Assembly (NCBI GenBank): GCA_964590755.1
Contig: CAZPYK010000093.1
Span: forward strand, 1 to 5,797
Direction of reading: 5' to 3'
From: CAG-390 sp964590755
GTDB taxonomy: Bacteria > Bacillota > Clostridia > Oscillospirales > CAG-272
DNA: 5,797 nt
Of the stretch, positions 2,311-5,797 are shown piece by piece (positions within the stretch are counted from its first letter, which is position 1; every line of letters starts with the position of its first letter). The position numbers and the translations under genes were made by a program. The notes beneath the pieces were generated by a model. The model searched no databases and had not been told where the DNA came from. It saw nothing but the letters and a program-made list of their open reading frames with translations.

Positions 2311-4360
2311 CATCTTATGCGAGGTTGAGTTTGTAAAAAAGAGTAAAAATGTTTGGATAGGCAATGTTGCCTCTGTATTTGATATAGAGGCAACTTCTTT
2401 TTACAGCGGAGACGAGAAACAGTGCTGTATGTACGCGTGGGTATTTGGAATAAATGGCAAGTGTATACGCGGTAGGACATGGCAAGATTTTCTTGATATG
2501 ATAGATGAAGTAGTAGCTGCCTATGAACTATCCGTAGAAAAGCGGCTAATCGTCTATGTACATAATCTTGCGTATGAATTTCAATGGTTTAAAAAGTATT
2601 TTGAATGGGAAAATGTGTTTTCTGTTGATACTCGAAAGCCAGTTTATGCAATAACAAAAAACGGTATTGAATTTAGGTGCTCCTATCTGTTGAGCGGGTA
2701 CTCACTCGAAAAGCTGGGGGAGAATCTTACGAAATACAAGGTTAGCAAAAAAGTTGGGGATTTGGACTACAAACTGATTCGTCATAGTAGAACTCCATTG
2801 ACTGAAAAAGAATGGGGGTACATTCTCAACGACGGACTTGTAGTTATGGCGCACATACAAGAAGAAATTGAGCGTTGCGGCGGGATTCAAAATATACCTC
2901 TTACAAAGACTGGGTATGTACGCGATTTATGCAAAAATAATTGTTTAAAAGGCGACAACAAATTTTATTACACAAAGAAAATGCGGCAGTTGCGGCTATC
3001 TGTGAATGATTACTATCAATTGAAACGAGCGTATACAGGCGGGTTTACTCACGCGAATGCGCACTATGTTGATAAAGTTGTATATAATGTGCATAGCTTC
3101 GATTTTACATCGTCATATCCTGCAGTTATGGTGTCGGAAAAATACCCGATGTCAAGCGCTAAGTCGGTACCCATAAATACGACAGATGAATTTATAGATT
3201 ATCTCAATTCATATTGTTGTATGTTTGACTGCATTTTTAAGAACATAGAGAGTAAAGTATCTTTCGAAAACTATATATCGATATCTCGGTGTATAGAAGC
3301 TGAGCACCCTGTCCTTAACAACGGTCGAGTTGTGGAAGCTGATAGTATCACGATAACCTTGACGGAGCAGGACTTTTTCATAATAGCAGAGATGTACAAC
3401 TGGGACTACATAGAGGTATCAAATTTTAACATTTTCTATAAGGACTATTTGCCGAAAGAAATAATCATGACTGTGCTGCAATTATATAAAGATAAAACTG
3501 AATTAAAAGGCGTTACAGGAAAAGAAGTAGAATATTTAGTGTCAAAGGGTATGATAAATTCATGCTATGGTATGTGTGTAACAGACCCATGCAGAGACGA
3601 GAATATTTATGATGATTCCGGATGGGCTATAAAGCGAGCAGATGTAGTTGAATTGATAGACAAGTACAACAAAAATAACAACAGAGTGTTGTTTTACCCG
3701 TGGGGTGTATGGGTTACTGCGTACGCCAGAAGAAATTTATTTAGCGGCATATTTGAATTTAGAGATGATTATGTGTATAGTGACACTGATAGTATCAAAT
3801 GCTTGAATATTGAGAAACACATGGACTATATAAAAGAGTACAATAAAGAGGTCACAGAAAAAATCAATAAGTGTTTGAGCCATTACGGCATACCTTTAGA
3901 GTATTCTCGTCCGAAGACAATAAAAGGAGTTGAAAAGCCGTTGGGTGTCTGGGACTATGAGGGCACATATACGCGATTCAAGACGCTCGGAGCTAAACGG
4001 TATATAGTTGAACAAGGTGATGACATGGCGATTACAATTGCAGGTGTAAGCAAAAAGGCGGGCATGAAATATCTACGGTACACATTCAAGTCCAACGATG
4101 AAATATTTGCTAACTTTGTAGAAAATCTGAATTTCCCTGCAGCATATGAATGTGATGGGGAAGAACTGAACGGAAGCGGGAAATTATGCCACACATATAT
4201 CGATGGGTATATGGAGGGAGAAATTATAGATTACATGGGCAATAAATATGTTTATAACGAACAGAGCGGCGTTCATATGGAAAATACGGAATATACACTT
4301 TCGCTAGACAACGAATTCAGAAACCTAATCATGGGAATAAAAGGAGGGCATATTGTATGA
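2246..4360 (+). CDS. Protein-primed family-B DNA polymerase (phi29 gp2-like)
   Basis: This encodes 704 residues. Exonuclease motifs: ExoI FDIEAT (D46, E48), ExoII HNLAYEF (106-112) and ExoIII YILND (192-196). The YxGG linker motif is YTGG (263-266). Polymerase motifs: A is DFTSSYP (286-292), B is KGMINSCYG (434-442), C is YSDTDS (511-516) and KxY is KRY (584-586). The A-to-B gap (about 140 residues) and B-to-C gap (about 70) match phi29 polymerase, leaving room for the TPR1 and TPR2 insertions that bind terminal protein and give strand displacement and processivity. It would initiate on the terminal protein and copy the linear genome with 3'-5' proofreading. It is longer than phi29 polymerase (about 575 residues), with an N-terminal extension of about 35 residues and a longer C-terminus. 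ExoII has Glu where phi29 has Asp. ATG 2246 lies inside the upstream gene with only a weak GGGG site; no later in-frame ATG precedes ExoI. Confidence 0.95.
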   Translation: MTKQSNYISPTNSTNFANSLDDILCEVEFVKKSKNVWIGNVASVFDIEATSFYSGDEKQCCMYAWVFGINGKCIRGRTWQDFLDMIDEVVAAYELSVEKRLIVYVHNLAYEFQWFKKYFEWENVFSVDTRKPVYAITKNGIEFRCSYLLSGYSLEKLGENLTKYKVSKKVGDLDYKLIRHSRTPLTEKEWGYILNDGLVVMAHIQEEIERCGGIQNIPLTKTGYVRDLCKNNCLKGDNKFYYTKKMRQLRLSVNDYYQLKRAYTGGFTHANAHYVDKVVYNVHSFDFTSSYPAVMVSEKYPMSSAKSVPINTTDEFIDYLNSYCCMFDCIFKNIESKVSFENYISISRCIEAEHPVLNNGRVVEADSITITLTEQDFFIIAEMYNWDYIEVSNFNIFYKDYLPKEIIMTVLQLYKDKTELKGVTGKEVEYLVSKGMINSCYGMCVTDPCRDENIYDDSGWAIKRADVVELIDKYNKNNNRVLFYPWGVWVTAYARRNLFSGIFEFRDDYVYSDTDSIKCLNIEKHMDYIKEYNKEVTEKINKCLSHYGIPLEYSRPKTIKGVEKPLGVWDYEGTYTRFKTLGAKRYIVEQGDDMAITIAGVSKKAGMKYLRYTFKSNDEIFANFVENLNFPAAYECDGEELNGSGKLCHTYIDGYMEGEIIDYMGNKYVYNEQSGVHMENTEYTLSLDNEFRNLIMGIKGGHIV
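2366..2402 (+). terminator. Terminator-shaped hairpin within the polymerase gene
   Basis: GTTGCCTCT (2366-2374) and AGAGGCAAC (2386-2394) form a perfect 9-bp stem. It extends inward by one G-T wobble and three A-T pairs to 13 bp with a 3-nt loop (TTG, 2379-2381). TTCTTTTT follows immediately (2395-2402). This is the shape of an intrinsic terminator, yet it lies in codons 41-53 of the polymerase, covering the ExoI motif. Translating ribosomes would normally prevent it from forming. It could stop transcription when polymerase translation fails to start, coupling polymerase output to translation of the overlapping upstream gene. Function is inferred from structure alone. Confidence 0.55.
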
Positions 4361-4569
4361 GCAGAGTTTACATACCGAAACACATGACAGCTTCGTACAA
4401 TGAAGCCAAGACATGGAATACGGCAAAGAAACAAACACGCATTCACAATAAGAAAAAGGTGTCAGCTAAAGACGAAGCGCAGTTCTGTTTGAGCTGCACA
4501 AAAGCATCATGTCCCTATGGTAACTGCGATGAGCTCAAAGAATTTTTAAGGAGTAAACGATATGCCTAA
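4357..4569 (+). CDS. Small four-cysteine (zinc-ribbon-like) protein
   Basis: This encodes 70 residues. The N-terminal half is basic and polar, with a lysine-rich stretch at about 24-38. The C-terminal half carries C44-x2-C47-x4-C52-x4-C57 (CLSCTKASCPYGNC), which could bind one zinc ion and is followed by a short charged helix. Basic tail plus zinc site suggests nucleic-acid binding, but I recognise no named family. The start is strongly supported by AGGAGGG (4342-4348), 8 nt before an ATG that overlaps the polymerase stop (ATGA). Its end overlaps the ATPase start by 8 nt. Sitting between replication and packaging genes in one coupled series, it may assist either process. Confidence 0.75.
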   Translation: MSRVYIPKHMTASYNEAKTWNTAKKQTRIHNKKKVSAKDEAQFCLSCTKASCPYGNCDELKEFLRSKRYA

Positions 4570-5668
4570 AGAAAAATTTTACAGATTAGATAACATTCTT
4601 TCGCATAACGCAGACTATAATATTATTTATGGCGAGCGTTCAAATGGTAAGACAACTGCAGTGCTGGAGTATGCTATCGACGACTATCTCAATAGTGGAT
4701 ATTCAAACCAGTTAGCTATCGTCAGAAGATGGGAAGAAGATTTTAAGGGCAAGAACGGTCAACAAATGTTTCAATCGATTGTATCTTTAGGATGGATAGA
4801 AAAAAAGACAAAAGGCAGATACAATTCTGTGTACTATTATTCGCAGCGATGGTTTTTGTGTACTTACAATGCACTCGGCGATAAAATTGCACAAGCAGAC
4901 CAACCTTTTGCAATGGGGTTTAGTATCGGTAGTGAAGAGCACTATAAGTCAACGTCATATCCTAACATAAAAACGATTCTGTTTGACGAATTCATAACCC
5001 GCCAGTATTATTTGCCGGAGGAATTCGTAAAGTTCCAGAACTTATTGTCTACGATTATCAGACTTCGTAATGATGTGAAAATCTTTATGTGCGGTAATAC
5101 AATCAATAAATATTGTCCGTATTTTGCCGAAATGGGGTTAACAGGTGTCAAGAAACAAGAAAAAGGAACAGTAGATTTATACACTTACGGTGATAGCGGT
5201 CTGCGCGTAGCTGTGGAATTCTCTGATTTTAAGGCAGCGAAAAAGGCAAGTAACAAATACTTCGCGTTTGACAACCCAAAGCTGCAGATGATTACACACG
5301 GCGGCTGGGAAATAGATATTTACCCGCATTTGCCGGAGAAATATGCCCCAAAAGATGTGGTATACTTCTTCTATATAGTGTTCGATGAAGATAAGTTGCA
5401 GGGGAATATCATTTGTAAAGGAAATGAAACATTCCTATACATTCACAGAAAAACAACGCCTATAAAGGACGACAATACGCAGCTTGTATATCAACAGCAG
5501 CCGGATTATAGACGCAATTATAGAGTGTCTATATTAAAACCGTATACAAAAGTCGATAAATATATAGCCGATTTGTTTGTTAGAAAAAAGGTATTCTATC
5601 AAGACAATGAAGTTGGTGAGATTGTTAACAACTATATCAAATGGTGCAAAACGAATAGTGGAGTATAA
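4562..5668 (+). CDS. DNA packaging ATPase (phi29 gp16-like)
   Basis: This encodes 368 residues, against 332 in phi29 gp16. Walker A is G24-ERSN-GKT31 and Walker B is TILFDE (138-143, D142 and E143). After it comes the region where gp16 places its arginine finger about 28 residues beyond the Walker B acid; R167 or R169 fits. MCGNT (176-180) looks like a sensor or coupling segment. The remaining roughly 180 residues correspond to the C-terminal half, which in gp16 holds a nuclease-like fold without a clear catalytic set. Five or so such subunits would form the ring motor that drives terminal-protein-capped DNA into the prohead. The ribosome site TAAGGAG (4547-4553) is 8 nt from the ATG and the gene overlaps its upstream neighbour by 8 nt. 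It is the last gene before the operon terminator. No packaging-RNA (pRNA) candidate was recognised nearby. Confidence 0.88.
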   Translation: MPKEKFYRLDNILSHNADYNIIYGERSNGKTTAVLEYAIDDYLNSGYSNQLAIVRRWEEDFKGKNGQQMFQSIVSLGWIEKKTKGRYNSVYYYSQRWFLCTYNALGDKIAQADQPFAMGFSIGSEEHYKSTSYPNIKTILFDEFITRQYYLPEEFVKFQNLLSTIIRLRNDVKIFMCGNTINKYCPYFAEMGLTGVKKQEKGTVDLYTYGDSGLRVAVEFSDFKAAKKASNKYFAFDNPKLQMITHGGWEIDIYPHLPEKYAPKDVVYFFYIVFDEDKLQGNIICKGNETFLYIHRKTTPIKDDNTQLVYQQQPDYRRNYRVSILKPYTKVDKYIADLFVRKKVFYQDNEVGEIVNNYIKWCKTNSGV

Positions 5669-5711
5669 TGTAAAAGATTGAACGAATGTTAGAATTATTT
5701 GAATGATAATA

Positions 5712-5745
5712 AACTCCACCGCCTGTGGACGGTGGAGTTATTTTT
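5712..5745 (+). terminator. Strong rho-independent terminator after the packaging ATPase
   Basis: AACTCCACCG (5712-5721) and CGGTGGAGTT (5730-5739) pair perfectly over 10 bp around an 8-nt loop, and ATTTTTATT follows. It lies 43 nt after the ATPase stop and would end the operon transcript. Its arms and loop edge (ACTCCACC, GGACGGTG) recur in truncated form at 1137-1171. Confidence 0.92.
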
Positions 5746-5797
5746 ATTCGCTTGACTGTGTCGGGAGAATTACTCCGGATTTCAAAAGCCGTTCAAT
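5746..5797. other. Terminal stretch after the operon, small imperfect hairpin
   Basis: No gene is visible before the window ends. TCGGGAG (5761-5767) and CTCCGGA (5773-5779) form an imperfect hairpin with six of seven pairs and loop AATTA. A TTGACT (5752-5757) resembles a -35 box, but no matching -10 lies 16-18 bp further on. The hairpin could belong to the start of the next transcript or be incidental. Confidence 0.35.

Noticed and set aside
3677..3695. AACAACA/TGTTGTT hairpin followed by TT in the polymerase gene
   Set aside because: It is an AT-rich 7-bp stem with only a four-T run; too weak to call a terminator and likely chance.
5752..5780. Promoter beginning at TTGACT (5752-5757)
   Set aside because: No -10-like hexamer lies at the right distance before the window ends.
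1..5797. Inverted terminal repeats expected at the ends of a protein-primed linear genome
   Set aside because: The first bases (TGCTTCATTTCG) and the reverse complement of the last bases (ATTGAACGGCTT) do not match, so the window does not show both genome ends.

Overview
The window looks like part of a small, phi29-like (protein-primed) tailed-phage genome from a low-GC Gram-positive (Firmicutes) host. Four things support this: a family-B DNA polymerase with every protein-primed hallmark, a probable terminal-protein gene overlapping its 5' end, an SSB-like gene just before that, and a phi29 gp16-like packaging ATPase downstream. The sigma-A-type promoter, strong AGGAGG-type ribosome sites and U-tailed terminators fit a Firmicutes host. 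All genes are on the + strand and tightly packed. No inverted terminal repeat is visible, so the genome ends are not both present, and a prophage or defective copy cannot be excluded. The host and phage assignments are inferences from gene content.

Layout. Bases 1-404 hold no convincing gene: three 71-bp tandem repeats (1-213), an AT-rich stretch with an inverted repeat, and a near-consensus extended -10 promoter (324-352). A short structured leader precedes two small unknown genes (405-635, 632-946), which are visibly richer in GC than the rest. Directly after the second stop codon is a complete hammerhead ribozyme, open at stem I (948-1006, cleavage predicted after C1001). Its downstream product begins with a GNRA hairpin, followed by a second copy of the structured leader seen at the promoter, then a 25-codon micro-ORF (1059-1136). 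The micro-ORF stop lies in a hairpin that overlaps a truncated copy of the operon's final terminator (1125-1171). A small unknown gene follows (about 1170-1361).

The replication and packaging block is SSB-like protein (1382-1735), candidate terminal protein (1735-2310), protein-primed DNA polymerase (2246-4360), a four-cysteine mini-protein (4357-4569) and packaging ATPase (4562-5668), closed by a strong intrinsic terminator (5712-5745). SSB, TP and polymerase appear in the same order as phi29 genes 5, 3 and 2. A terminator-shaped hairpin lies inside the polymerase gene (2366-2402).

How it may work (inference): one early transcript starts near base 360 and carries all genes. The ribozyme would cut it into a short upstream mRNA and a downstream replication/packaging mRNA. 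Both would then start with similar leaders, one made by the promoter and the other by self-cleavage. The hairpins at 1125-1171 and 2366-2402 could further tune output. The ribozyme, the duplicated leader and the truncated terminator together form the most unusual part of the window.
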